Assembly: GCF_029338395.1 (NCBI RefSeq)
Contig: NZ_CP119809.1
Coordinates: forward strand, 3,224,001-3,288,000
DNA length: 64,000 bases
DNA from: Halorussus caseinilyticus
Lineage (GTDB): Archaea; Halobacteriota; Halobacteria; Halobacteriales; Haladaptataceae
Direction: 5' to 3'
In this document: piece after piece, positions 27,333-35,017 of the stretch
Layout: every line of letters starts with the position of its first letter
How positions within the stretch are numbered: the first letter of the stretch is position 1
Notes under the pieces: generated by a model
Told to the model about the DNA's origin: nothing
Databases searched by the model: none
The model's input: only the letters and a program-made list of their open reading frames with translations
Position numbers and translations under genes: made by a program

Positions 27333-28697
27333 CTACACTTCCGCCTTCGCCGCCCGCAGTTGGCCTTCCATCTCCTCGGCCAACTCCTCGGCGCGGGCCT
27401 CCTCGCGGGCCTCGGCGTAGATTCGGACCATCGGTTCGGTGCCGCTCGGTCGGGCCAGCACCCACGCATCGCCGTAGTCGATGCGATAGCCGTCGAGGGT
27501 CGTGGTGTCGGCAGACGACTCGTCGGCCTCGCGCTCTGCGGCGGCTAACAGGGCCTCGCGCTCGGCGTCGTCGTCGTACTCGATGTTGATGCGGACGTTG
27601 TGGTAGCCGTCGTAGGGCGCGACGACTTCGCTGGCCGGGCGGTCCGCGAGCAGTTCGAGGAACTTCGCGGCGGTGTACGCGCCGTCGCGCGAGAGGCGGT
27701 AGTCGGGGAAGAAGATGCCGCCGTTGCCCTCGCCCGCGACCGGCACGGACTTGTCTTGGGCCTGTAGCTCCCGGATGCGGGTGATGATGTTGGTCGAACC
27801 GATGGGCGTGAGTTCGAGGTAGGCGTCCCGGTCGTCGGCCACGTCCACGAGTCGCTGGGAGACGTTGACCGCCGAGACCACCGAGTCGCCGGGTTCGAGT
27901 TGGGCGGCCGCCAGCGCCGCGAGCGTGGCGTCTCCCTCGACGTACTCGCCGTTCTCGTCGTAGAAGATGGCTCGGTCGGCGTCGCCGTCGTGGGCGATGC
28001 CAACGTCGGCGTCGCTGGCCTCTACGAGTCGGCCCAAGTCGCCGAGGTTCTGCGGGACGGGTTCGGGGTTCCGTCCGGGGAAGTGGCCGTCGGGTTGGCT
28101 GTTGGCGGTGACGACGCGACAGCCGAGTTTTCGGAAGAACTCGGGGCTGGTGAGCGACCCCGCGCCGTGGCCGGGGTCCAGCGCGACGGTGAGGTCGGCG
28201 TCCGAGATAGTCTCGCGGTCCACGGCGTCGAGCAGTCCCTCGACGTACGCCCGGCGCGCGCCCTCGACGCGGCGGGTCTCTCCGGTCTCGCTCCAGCGTA
28301 CCGACTCGAACTTCTCGGCGAGGAACTTCTGTTCGATGCGCTCCAGTTGCTCGACGGCGAGTTCCACCCCGTCGTCGCCGATTAGCTTGACGCCGTTGTA
28401 CTCCGGCGGGTTGTGCGAGGCGGTAATCATCACGACCGGGGTGCCCTCTCGCTCGGCGTACGCCTGCGCGCCCGGCGTGGGGACGATTCCGAGTCGGTCC
28501 ACGTCCGCGCCGACGCTGGCGAGTCCGCTGGCGGCGGCGTCGGCGAGCATCTTTCCGGTCGCGCGGGTGTCCCGGGCGACCGCTACTCGGTCGGCCCGCC
28601 ACACCGTCCCCGCGGCCTCGGCGACTTTGAGTGCGAACTCGGGGGTCAACTCCTCGTTGGCGACCCCGCGAGTGCCACTCGACCCGAACACTTTCAT
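27333..28697 (-). CDS. glmM: phosphoglucosamine mutase / phosphohexomutase
   Basis: An alpha-D-phosphohexomutase of 454 residues. It has the phosphoserine loop TASHNPPEYNG (near 92-102), the metal loop DGDADR, the sugar-binding loop GEGNGG and the phosphate-binding PSGTEPMVR near the C-terminus. Members convert glucosamine-6-P to glucosamine-1-P, or act on mannose/glucose phosphates, for surface polysaccharide and N-glycan precursors. Specificity within the family is not certain. The start MKVFGSSGTRGVAN is family-like. It is monocistronic with an E2 repeat upstream. Confidence 0.9.
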   Translation of the reverse strand: MKVFGSSGTRGVANEELTPEFALKVAEAAGTVWRADRVAVARDTRATGKMLADAAASGLASVGADVDRLGIVPTPGAQAYAEREGTPVVMITASHNPPEYNGVKLIGDDGVELAVEQLERIEQKFLAEKFESVRWSETGETRRVEGARRAYVEGLLDAVDRETISDADLTVALDPGHGAGSLTSPEFFRKLGCRVVTANSQPDGHFPGRNPEPVPQNLGDLGRLVEASDADVGIAHDGDADRAIFYDENGEYVEGDATLAALAAAQLEPGDSVVSAVNVSQRLVDVADDRDAYLELTPIGSTNIITRIRELQAQDKSVPVAGEGNGGIFFPDYRLSRDGAYTAAKFLELLADRPASEVVAPYDGYHNVRINIEYDDDAEREALLAAAEREADESSADTTTLDGYRIDYGDAWVLARPSGTEPMVRIYAEAREEARAEELAEEMEGQLRAAKAEV

Positions 28698-28834
28698 GTC
28701 CCCGAGTCAGTACCCGCGGGCAAAAGTTATTCCGAAGCGCGACGCGGTGAGGGCCGGAGCGAGTCGGTCACGAGTCGCGGACGAGAGTCGATTGCGTTCG
28801 GTGACACTGACCACGAGGTTGCGCGCAGGGGGTC

Positions 28835-28975
28835 TCGGTCCACGGACTCCGCTCGGCGTCACAGACCATGGGACGCGCCGCGTTCGCGCGGAACCGCGCG
28901 AACGCGGCGGGGAGGAACGGGGCGCGGTGTCGTGCGGTGCTGTGCAGTGCGGTCTTCGTCGGTTCAAGCCTGCCG
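28835..28975 (-). repeat. E2 repeat, copy C (inverted)
   Basis: A reverse-oriented near-copy of block B in the 457-bp gap between glmM and Hsp20. On the minus strand it reads GGCTTGAACCGACGAAGACC, then the CCGCACTGC tract, then CCGTTCCTCCCCGCCG and a 14-bp palindrome with a six-base spacer (28876-28909). The spacer still reads GGAACC on the plus strand, as in copy B, although the flanks are inverted. The rest of the gap (29020-29110) is AT-rich with no recognisable feature. Confidence 0.8.
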
Positions 28976-29154
28976 TTCGCTTCTCGCTGTCGGGGTCGTC
29001 GCGGTGTTCTGTCACCGGTGACCGCGACAGCTATCCGTCGGTGACAACGAAATACATTCGTAAAACAATCGAAAAACTGTCTTTAAAGATTGTAGAAGAG
29101 TCTGAGAGACGTACAAGGGTGTCCGTCCACGACGCGCGCGTCGAAAAAGAACGC

Positions 29155-29673
29155 TTACTTGCCGATGTCGATTTTCTTCCCGCCGTCGGCGTCCGCCTCG
29201 GGTTCGACACGCGGCAGGTGGACCTCCAGCACGCCGTTGCGGTACGAGGCCGTAATCTCGTCCTCGACGATTGCCTCGGGAATCGTCACGCGCTCTGCGA
29301 CCCGGCGCGAGCGGGCGATTTCGCCGCGGAGGGCGATGTCGCCTTCCTCGTCGCTGGTCTCCTCGCGCATCTCGCTGGCGGCGTCGAGGGTCAACACGCC
29401 TTCCTCGAACGTGAGGTCGATGTCTTCGCGTTCGAATCCCGGCAGGTCGGCGACGAAGACGAACTTCTCGCCGTGCTTCTTGAGGTCCATGCTGACGCCC
29501 CCGCGCTCGCGGGCGGGCGTCCCGAGTTCGCCGCCGAGCGACCGACCAGCGTTGAGCGACCGGTCAGTGCCGAGCGACCGGTCAGTGCCGAGCGACCGTT
29601 CGGGGGCCCATACGCGGGTGCGGAGTTGTTCGAACATTCGGTCCATCTCTTCGAAGGGGTCGTATCGAGCCAT
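29155..29673 (-). CDS. Hsp20/alpha-crystallin small heat-shock protein
   Basis: A 172-residue ATP-independent holdase chaperone. The N-terminal arm (1-55) holds four tandem six-residue units of the form RSLGTD. The alpha-crystallin domain runs about 60-155, with FVFVADLPGFEREDIDLTFEEGV and the C-terminal strand signature ASYRNGVLEVHLPR. A short basic/acidic tail ends in IDIGK, an IxI-like motif used for oligomer assembly. It is presumably heat-inducible, but no specific promoter element was recognised. Single gene. Confidence 0.93.
   Translation of the reverse strand: MARYDPFEEMDRMFEQLRTRVWAPERSLGTDRSLGTDRSLNAGRSLGGELGTPARERGGVSMDLKKHGEKFVFVADLPGFEREDIDLTFEEGVLTLDAASEMREETSDEEGDIALRGEIARSRRVAERVTIPEAIVEDEITASYRNGVLEVHLPRVEPEADADGGKKIDIGK
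29536..29607. repeat. 18-bp tandem repeat inside the Hsp20 gene
   Basis: Four consecutive 18-bp units, of which the middle two (29554-29571 and 29572-29589) are identical: GAGCGACCGGTCAGTGCC. The unit length keeps the frame and encodes six residues in the N-terminal arm. Such a tract can change copy number by slippage without disrupting the protein. Confidence 0.85.
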
Positions 29674-29799
29674 TCTACTTCACCATCTTCCTATAGGCTC
29701 GGTGAAGAGATAAAGATAGTAGGATACGTGCTATCACGCGGCCGAAATCGGGCGTTTTGGAAGATGGATTCTGTGGTCGCTCGCTTCGAATAGCCTCCA

Positions 29800-30090
29800 C
29801 AGGAACTAGAACTACGGTGACTTCCTCGAAAGCCCCCGCCCGCTCGCTACGCACCGCAGGAACGAGAACTACGATGACTTTCTCGAAAGCCCCCACCCGC
29901 TCGCGGTCGCTCAGCGACATATCCTCGACTCGCTTCGCTCGTCTCGGATAGGGGTCGCTGAGACGACCACAGGCCTGCGGCCGCGAGCGGGCGGCCCCTT
30001 TATCCACCCCTGTCGGTTGGTGGGCCGAGCGCGTCCTGTCGGTTGGTGGGTCGGGCGCGTCCTGTCGGTTGGTGGGTCGGGCGCGGCGTC
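29800..30090 (+). repeat. E1 structured repeat, copy 2 (full length, with 26-bp units)
   Basis: This block fills the gap between Hsp20 and serB. A 48-bp left-end segment occurs twice (29800-29847, 29857-29904). The element proper runs from GAAAGCCCCC at 29885. Outer stem: 29896-29904 with 29983-29991. Second stem: GGTCG 29905-29909 with CGACC 29964-29968. Inner stem: CTCAGCGAC 29910-29918 with GTCGCTGAG 29954-29962, and TATCC 29920-29924 with GGATA 29946-29950. After CCCCTTTATCC come three 26-bp units (30013-30038, 30039-30064, 30065-30090). The last unit reaches the serB stop codon. Confidence 0.85.
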
Positions 30091-30727
30091 AGTCCAGCAG
30101 TCCCTCTTCCTCGAACAGGTCGCGGAGTTTCTCCATCGTGGCGACTACCGTGTCGCAGGCGGGCCGGACCGCGGACTTCGGGAGGAAACCGACCGCGAGA
30201 CCCGCGACTTCCAGCATCGGGAGGTCGTTCGCGCCGTCGCCGACCGCGATGGTGTCGCTCATGGCGATTTCGCGCTCCCCGGCGAGTCGTTCGAGCGCGT
30301 CGTCTTTCGTCCCCTCGATGAGCGGACCCTCGACTTCGCCGGTGAGTTCGCCGTCCTCGACCGGGAGGCGGTTGGCGACGATGGTGTCCACCGAGACGCC
30401 CTCGCGTTCCAGCGCCACCTCGACGCCGCGCTCGAACCCGCCGGTCAGGACCGCCGTGGTCACGCCCGCCTCGTTGAGTTCCCGAATCACCGTCGCGGCG
30501 TCGGGTCGGAGGTACACGTCGTCGAAGGCTTCCTCGGCCTTCGCGTCCGGCAGACCTTCCAGCAGAGCGGCCCGGTCCCGGAGGCTCTTGGCGTAGCTAA
30601 TCTCGTCGTTCATCGCTCGCTCGGTGATGTCGGCCATCTCGTCGGCGACTCCCCGTCGCTCGCCGAGCAGAACCGTCATCTCCGAGTCCGAGAGCGTCCC
30701 GTCGAAGTCGAACGCTACCAGCGTCAT
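30089..30727 (-). CDS. serB: phosphoserine phosphatase (HAD family)
   Basis: The last step of serine synthesis, phosphoserine to serine. The 212-residue HAD hydrolase has motif I DFDGTLSDSE with the nucleophile Asp at residue 6, motif II TGG (near 95), the lysine in the EGTKDDALER region, and motif III GDGANDLPML. The second-position glycine of the usual DxDGT is kept. The ATG at 30727 gives the nucleophile at the canonical position; in-frame sequence upstream of it is non-homologous. Specificity for phosphoserine is by family resemblance. Confidence 0.88.
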   Translation of the reverse strand: MTLVAFDFDGTLSDSEMTVLLGERRGVADEMADITERAMNDEISYAKSLRDRAALLEGLPDAKAEEAFDDVYLRPDAATVIRELNEAGVTTAVLTGGFERGVEVALEREGVSVDTIVANRLPVEDGELTGEVEGPLIEGTKDDALERLAGEREIAMSDTIAVGDGANDLPMLEVAGLAVGFLPKSAVRPACDTVVATMEKLRDLFEEEGLLD

Positions 30728-30783
30728 GGCAGGGGATTCGGATGCCGGGGGCTTGAAACGACCGATAGATGCGGGTGTTGCGG

Positions 30784-30840
30784 GAGCGAGTGCGAGCGAG
30801 AGCGCAAGTGCGGGCGAGAGCGCAAGTGCGGGCGAGCGCG
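30784..30840. repeat. 18-bp tandem repeat in the serB-vapB promoter region
   Basis: Two identical 18-bp copies of GCGAGAGCGCAAGTGCGG at 30796-30813 and 30814-30831, with partial copies on both sides. It lies in the divergent promoter region, 50-100 bp before vapB. It could be an operator for VapB autoregulation or simple slippage repeat. No palindrome is evident within the unit. Confidence 0.75.
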
Positions 30841-30886
30841 AGACGGGACAACGCTTATCTCGTACGCAAACACAAACACAAACGAA

Positions 30887-31153
30887 ATGGCGACGAAGAA
30901 CATCGGCATCCGAGAAGAGGTCTACAAACACCTCAAAGCCCACAAGCAGGGCGACGAGAGCTTCTCGGACACTATCGAGCGACTCCTCGAAGACGCCGAG
31001 GGCGACTGGCGGACGAACTTCGGATTCCTCGACGGCGAAGTCGGCGAGGAGTTCGCCGAGGCCGTCGAAGCCGAACGCGAGCGGTTCGACGCCGACGCGA
31101 CAGCACGCCAGCGCGAAATCTTCGACGCTTTCGACGGGGACGCCGACGGATGA
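30887..31153 (+). CDS. vapB: VapB-type antitoxin
   Basis: An 88-residue antitoxin. The N-terminal ribbon-helix-helix-like part (ATKNIGIREEVYKHLKAHKQGDESFSDTIERLL) is typical of the archaeal VapB family PF02697. The acidic C-terminal half should wrap the PIN toxin active site. Its stop codon overlaps the toxin ATG in ATGA (31150-31153), giving coupled translation. Autoregulation by VapB or VapBC at the 18-bp repeats upstream is likely. A TATA-like GCTTATC lies at 30853-30859. Confidence 0.87.
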   Translation: MATKNIGIREEVYKHLKAHKQGDESFSDTIERLLEDAEGDWRTNFGFLDGEVGEEFAEAVEAERERFDADATARQREIFDAFDGDADG

Positions 31154-31539
31154 AACTGCTCGACGCCTCGGTTCTCGTCGGCTATGCGCAGGGAGAACGA
31201 GCCGCCGCGGACTACCTCGGTCGAAACGATGACACGATTTTCGGCGCACCGACTGTCGTTCTCTCGGAGATGTACACTGGACTGTTTCGGACGACGGACC
31301 TGACCCGCGAAGAAGCGAAAGCGAAGTACGGATGGGTCCGTGCGGTCCCGTTCACCGACGAGGCCGCGGTCGAAACCGCCGAGATTCGCGCCACGCTCAG
31401 CGCGCGCGGAGAGAAAATCAACGCGACCGACACCTACATCGCGGGGACTGCGAGAGCGTTCGACGTACCGCTCGTCACCGCCGACGGTGACTTCGAGAAG
31501 GTCGATGGTCTCGACGTAGAGAACTACCGCGACCACTAA
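31150..31539 (+). CDS. vapC: VapC-type PIN-domain ribonuclease toxin
   Basis: A 129-residue PIN-domain RNase. Conserved acidic residues are Asp5 (MKLLDASVLVGY), a glutamate in VVLSEMYTG, Asp in NATDTYIAGTA and Asp in LVTADGDFEKV. These form the metal-binding quartet. The typical VapC targets are tRNAs or rRNA loops. The protein is complete with all four acidic positions, so the toxin is likely active and restrained by the upstream VapB. Confidence 0.9.
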   Translation: MKLLDASVLVGYAQGERAAADYLGRNDDTIFGAPTVVLSEMYTGLFRTTDLTREEAKAKYGWVRAVPFTDEAAVETAEIRATLSARGEKINATDTYIAGTARAFDVPLVTADGDFEKVDGLDVENYRDH

Positions 31540-31554
31540 CTGGGCGGACGATTC

Positions 31555-31962
31555 CTACCGACCTACGACGGTCTCTACGTCCGGTTCGACCTCGAAGTGT
31601 TCGCCGCCCCGAACCACGTCGTACCCGTAGAACAGTAACGAGAGCGCACCGACCGACGCGACGGCGAACAGCGCGAGTTCCGCCCGACTCGCGGTGCCCG
31701 AAACCACGCTCGACAGGTAGCTACCGGGCAGGAGCAGGCCGAAGAGCGCGTACGTCGCGCCGACGAAGTGACGCCACGAGAGCGCCAGCGGACCGACCGA
31801 CACTTCAGCGACGCTTCCCGCGACGATTGCGGAGACGCCAGCGAGCGCCATCGCTGGGACGACGACGCTCGCCGTGAGCGCACGGACGCCGAAGACGGCG
31901 ACGAACGCCGCGACGAGGAGCAAGTCGAACGCGCCGAGGTACCGGAAGCGGGACTGTTTCAC
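31555..31962 (-). CDS. haloarchaeal membrane protein, four TM segments
   Basis: A 135-residue integral membrane protein. Hydrophobic segments lie at about residues 10-30, 33-55, 67-85 and 92-113. The C-terminal tail is short and acidic (EHFEVEPDVETVVGR). No transporter signature or catalytic residue pair can be seen. It ends 15 bp from the vapC stop and is convergent with it. It begins near the hisA promoter, which is divergent. Function unknown. Confidence 0.65.
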   Translation of the reverse strand: MKQSRFRYLGAFDLLLVAAFVAVFGVRALTASVVVPAMALAGVSAIVAGSVAEVSVGPLALSWRHFVGATYALFGLLLPGSYLSSVVSGTASRAELALFAVASVGALSLLFYGYDVVRGGEHFEVEPDVETVVGR

Positions 31963-32030
31963 GTCGGTTCGTTCGCCGGAAAGGCACTAAAAGAGTGGGC
32001 CTTTAACGCTACTCGTCCTACGACCGTCCG

Positions 32031-32753
32031 ATGACACACTTCCCCGAGTTCGAAGTCGTCCCCGCGGTGGACATGCAGGACGGCGAAGTCGTCCAGTTGG
32101 TCGCGGGCGAACGCGGCACCGAGAAGACCTACGGCGACCCCGTGGCGGCGGCCGAGCAGTGGGTCGAACAGGGCGCCGAGACTCTCCATCTCGTGGACTT
32201 GGACGGCGCGTTCGAGGGCGAACGCGCCAACGCCGAGGCCGTGGACGCCATCCTCGACGCGGTGGACGTGGACGTGCAGTTAGGGGGAGGCATCCGGACC
32301 GTCGCGGACGCGACGGACCTGCTCGACCGCGGCGTGGACCGCGTGATTCTCGGGACCGCGGCGGTCGAGAATCCCGAAATCGTCGAAGAGATTTCGGCGG
32401 AGTACCCCGGTTCCGTGACGGTCAGTCTCGACGCCAAGGACGGCGAAGTCGTCGTCTCGGGATGGACCGAAGGCACGGGACTCGACCCGGCGGAGGCCGC
32501 CGCGCGCTACGAGGAGTTGGGCGCTGGCGCGATTCTGTTCACCGACGTTGACGTGGAGGGCCAACTCGCGGGCGTTCAAACTGACCGCGTGCGCGAGGTG
32601 GTCAAGGCCGTCGATATTCCGGTCGTGGCGTCGGGCGGCGTCGCCACGCTCGCGGACGTGCGCGCGCTCCGCGAGGCGGGGGCCGCGGCGGTGGTCGTCG
32701 GCACCGCGCTCTACGAAGGCGAGTTCACGCTCGAAGAAGCGAAGTCGATTTAG
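32031..32753 (+). CDS. hisA: HisA, ProFAR isomerase
   Basis: Fourth step of histidine synthesis, an Amadori rearrangement of ProFAR to PRFAR. The 240-residue TIM barrel has the catalytic Asp in VVPAVDMQDGEVVQL and the second catalytic Asp in AILFTDVDVEGQ. Phosphate-binding motifs are VQLGGGIR and VVASGGVATL. The N-terminal and C-terminal half-barrels show the usual internal duplication. A TATA-like CCTTTAAC lies at about 32001-32008, so the leader is very short. Its stop overlaps that of the small convergent membrane gene. Confidence 0.96.
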   Translation: MTHFPEFEVVPAVDMQDGEVVQLVAGERGTEKTYGDPVAAAEQWVEQGAETLHLVDLDGAFEGERANAEAVDAILDAVDVDVQLGGGIRTVADATDLLDRGVDRVILGTAAVENPEIVEEISAEYPGSVTVSLDAKDGEVVVSGWTEGTGLDPAEAAARYEELGAGAILFTDVDVEGQLAGVQTDRVREVVKAVDIPVVASGGVATLADVRALREAGAAAVVVGTALYEGEFTLEEAKSI

Positions 32754-32929
32754 TTGGCGAGGTTTCCGACCACTGCGGTCAGATTATCCCGAGTCGGTCT
32801 CGTTCTCGTCGCCGCGAACACGTACGCGCCGACGGCGACCAGCGCCACGCCGAGTATCGCTCCCTTACCGACCGACAGCAGTCCTCCCGTAAGTGCGGCG
32901 AGCGCACCCAAAACGTCCTTCTTCGACAT
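32750..32929 (-). CDS. 59-residue single-span membrane protein
   Basis: The ATG at 32929 opens [16 protein letters not shown] and is followed by one strongly hydrophobic segment ([17 protein letters not shown]), then a basic/polar tail [18 protein letters not shown]. The longer reading from 33469 runs antisense through hisB and is not credible. Its stop codon overlaps the hisA stop in the opposite orientation. An AT-rich stretch (32940-32970) precedes it. Unknown function; the residue pattern is protein-like and haloarchaeal genomes often annotate such genes. Confidence 0.6.
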   Translation of the reverse strand: MSKKDVLGALAALTGGLLSVGKGAILGVALVAVGAYVFAATRTRPTRDNLTAVVGNLAN

Positions 32930-33050
32930 GACTCCCGACTTCGGATACAACGAAGTCGGTGATATAACTTCATCAGACGACTGTCGGATGTCCGCCGACG
33001 CCGCGCTCGGGGAGGACAACGGCCTTGTATCTCCGGGCCAATCCTCGGAC

Positions 33051-33638
33051 ATGAGCGACCGAACCGCCGCGGTGACGCGCGAAACCGCGGAGACGGACAT
33101 CGACGTGACCCTCGACGTGGACGGCGACGGCGACGCCACCGTCGAGACGGGCGTGGGATTCTTCGACCACATGCTCGAAAGCTTCGCCAAACACGGCCTG
33201 TTCGACCTGACGGTCCGGTGCGACGGGGACCTCGAAATCGACGACCACCACACCGTAGAGGACGTGGCCATCACCCTCGGCGAGGCCCTCGAAGAGGCGC
33301 TGGGCGACAAGCGGGGCATCGTGCGCTTCGCCGACCGGAAAGTTCCGCTGGACGAGGCAGTCGCGGGCGTCGTCGTGGACGTGAGCGGGCGGCCCCTCTT
33401 CGAGTTCGACGGCGAGTTTTCCCAAGCCACCGTCGGCGACATGACCAGCCACATGGCCAAGCACTTCATGCGCTCGCTGGCGACGAACGCGGGCCTGACC
33501 CTTCACGTCGAGGTTTCCGGCGAGAACGCTCACCACGAAATCGAGGCGATGTTCAAGTCGCTGGCGCGGGCGCTAGATGATGCTACTCGGATTGACGAGC
33601 GGCGGAGCGACGTTGCGAGTACGAAGGGGCAGTTATAG
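33051..33638 (+). CDS. hisB: imidazoleglycerol-phosphate dehydratase
   Basis: Sixth step of histidine synthesis, dehydrating IGP to imidazole acetol phosphate. The 195-residue monofunctional enzyme carries the manganese ligands in [42 protein letters not shown] and [16 protein letters not shown]. The internal repeat of the two half-domains is plain. The ATG at 33051 gives the right length; longer in-frame reading begins in the promoter region. The gene is 300 bp from hisA in the same direction but separated by a minus-strand gene. Confidence 0.96.
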   Translation: MSDRTAAVTRETAETDIDVTLDVDGDGDATVETGVGFFDHMLESFAKHGLFDLTVRCDGDLEIDDHHTVEDVAITLGEALEEALGDKRGIVRFADRKVPLDEAVAGVVVDVSGRPLFEFDGEFSQATVGDMTSHMAKHFMRSLATNAGLTLHVEVSGENAHHEIEAMFKSLARALDDATRIDERRSDVASTKGQL

Positions 33639-33659
33639 GCTGACGGTGCGATAGCGAGG

Positions 33660-33767
33660 TCAGTCGTCGTCTTTTCCGAAGTAACGAACGATGCGAGCGA
33701 ATATTTTCGGTCCTTTCCGGCCTCGTTGCGGTTCCAACTCCCGACCCGTTTTCGGCGACTTTCCCAT
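33660..33767 (-). CDS. 35-residue basic peptide, MGKSxKTG family (cassette A)
   Basis: The ATG at 33767 reads MGKSPKTGRELEPQRGRKGP then KIFARIVRYFGKDDD, stop TGA at 33660-33662. It was missed by length-limited ORF calling. The start MGKSxKTGxELEP is shared with the peptide at 54497-54652, and both lie just downstream of homologous membrane-protein genes in the same orientation. The peptide is basic with a short amphipathic KIFARIVRYF helix. A conserved position and sequence in two unlinked loci supports it as a real gene. Function unknown. Confidence 0.65.
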   Translation of the reverse strand: MGKSPKTGRELEPQRGRKGPKIFARIVRYFGKDDD

Positions 33768-33811
33768 ATCTAATCTAGATTCGCTATCTCACTTAAGCGT
33801 AAGTGCGTTCG

Positions 33812-34093
33812 CTACGTCGGTGTCGCCACTCCGAAAGCGGTGATAGGGTCAGTAAAGCCGACGATTCCCGATGCGACGCCCAACATGAGCAGGACCAGTC
33901 CCGCTCCGAGCAGAGCTTTCGCGTAAAACAGAACCCGTGTTTCACCGCGGACCATCTCGTTTGCCTCCGAAAGCCAATTGCTGTACTCACGCAACATCCA
34001 TTCGTTCCACTCGCGCTCGGTCCACGACGCTCGTTGGAACTCCGCCACGTACTCCTCGCTCACGCTCACGCCGGGAACTGGTTCCGGTTCCAC
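33812..34093 (-). CDS. membrane protein of cassette A (SLATT-like C-terminal half)
   Basis: A 93-residue protein from a GTG at 34093. A charged amphipathic helix (WTEREWNEWMLREYSNWL) leads into a membrane segment (VLFYAKALLGAGLVLLMLGVA). It aligns with the C-terminal half of the 53.8-kb protein (HDEWFVNMIDEYDEWSEEL then a membrane pair). An ATG at 34137, closer to the TATA-like TTTAAA at 34178-34183, opens a 23-codon frame that runs out of frame into this one. So the gene may be frameshifted or the GTG start may be genuine. It is followed by the micropeptide after 44 bp. Confidence 0.6.
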   Translation of the reverse strand: MEPEPVPGVSVSEEYVAEFQRASWTEREWNEWMLREYSNWLSEANEMVRGETRVLFYAKALLGAGLVLLMLGVASGIVGFTDPITAFGVATPT

Positions 34094-34224
34094 TCCGGAC
34101 TGTCTCGCCGGGCGTCGTTCGAGGGGTCTCGGTCCATTCGTTCGCTCCTCGTGGTCGTCGGTTCCTTCGTTATCCGATTTAAACGTTCGTCCGGCGAACG
34201 CAAGGCTCTACCTTCGCAGTCGGC

Positions 34225-34390
34225 GCGCGCTGGCGCGAGTTCATCTCGCGCCATCCTCGTGCGAGGGATGAGCATCACAGACCGGAGCGAAGCGGAGGCC
34301 GAGAAGCGCAATCGGTTGGGGAGGGGATGGTTCGCGGTGATGTGCGGTGCGGGTTGACCGCTCCGAGGGAGGGGTCATTTATGACCGGCG
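34225..34390 (-). repeat. E2 repeat, copy G (inverted)
   Basis: This block lies in the 376-bp gap upstream of the ACT-domain gene. Read on the minus strand: GCGGTCAACCCGCACCGCAC, then CCCCTCCCCAACCGATTGCG (as in copy F), then a hairpin of nine-base arms TGGCGCGAG (34231-34239) and CTCGCGCCA (34245-34253). Composition and order match the other E2 blocks but the repeat tract is short. Confidence 0.65.
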
Positions 34391-34513
34391 ACAGACTTGA
34401 GCCGTTCCTGTGGCGTACGTCGAGGTGGAGGAGAGCTGTTACGCACGTAACGTCGGCCAAACGCCGAACAACAACACCACTAAACCCTTCGCCGTCCCAT
34501 ACCGAGCCAATAG

Positions 34514-35017
34514 ATGTTCGACGAGATTATGCAGAAGTTCGAGGGGAGTCCCTCCCAGCAGGCCGTCATCAGACTCCTGCTCGAACGGGGCTTCTCGGTC
34601 AGCGACGAGGGGCGGGTCGTCTCCGGGGGCATCGAGATTCCGAACACCCAAATCGCTCGGGAAATCGACGTTGACCGCCGGGTCGTGGACTCGACCACCG
34701 ACGCCATCCTCGCCGACGAGGACCTCCGGCGCATCTTCCAGAACATCTCCTCGATTCCGAGTCTGATGGACCTCGCGCCCGTCCTCGATTTGAACGTCCT
34801 GACCATCGACGTGAGCGACGCCGACCAACCCGGCATCGTGGCGACGGTGACGGGACTGCTCGCGGAGAACGACATCTCGATTCGCCAGACCGTCAGCGAG
34901 GACCCGGAGTTCACCGACGAACCGCGACTGTATCTCGTCACCGACGACGACGTGCCCGGCGACGTGCTGAACGAACTCAAGAACCTCGACTTCGTGCGGA
35001 AACTCGAACTGAAGTAG
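34514..35017 (+). CDS. ACT-domain amino-acid-binding regulator
   Basis: A 167-residue two-part protein. The N-terminal half (about 1-85) is a helical, winged-helix-like region with IEIPNTQIAREIDVDRRVVDSTTDAIL, suggesting DNA binding. The C-terminal half (about 95-167) is an ACT domain, VLTIDVSDADQPGIVATVTGLLAENDISIRQ in outline, with the ligand-loop Asp-x-Pro-Gly. It probably senses an amino acid and regulates metabolic genes. The ligand is not predictable. Start ATG 34514. It is convergent with the acetyltransferase, with no spacing between the stops. Confidence 0.85.
   Translation: MFDEIMQKFEGSPSQQAVIRLLLERGFSVSDEGRVVSGGIEIPNTQIAREIDVDRRVVDSTTDAILADEDLRRIFQNISSIPSLMDLAPVLDLNVLTIDVSDADQPGIVATVTGLLAENDISIRQTVSEDPEFTDEPRLYLVTDDDVPGDVLNELKNLDFVRKLELK

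Noticed and set aside
28707-29015. Frames in the glmM-Hsp20 gap
   Set aside because: They read through E2 copy C; the similarity to sequence at 22.2 kb is at DNA level and frames are not preserved.
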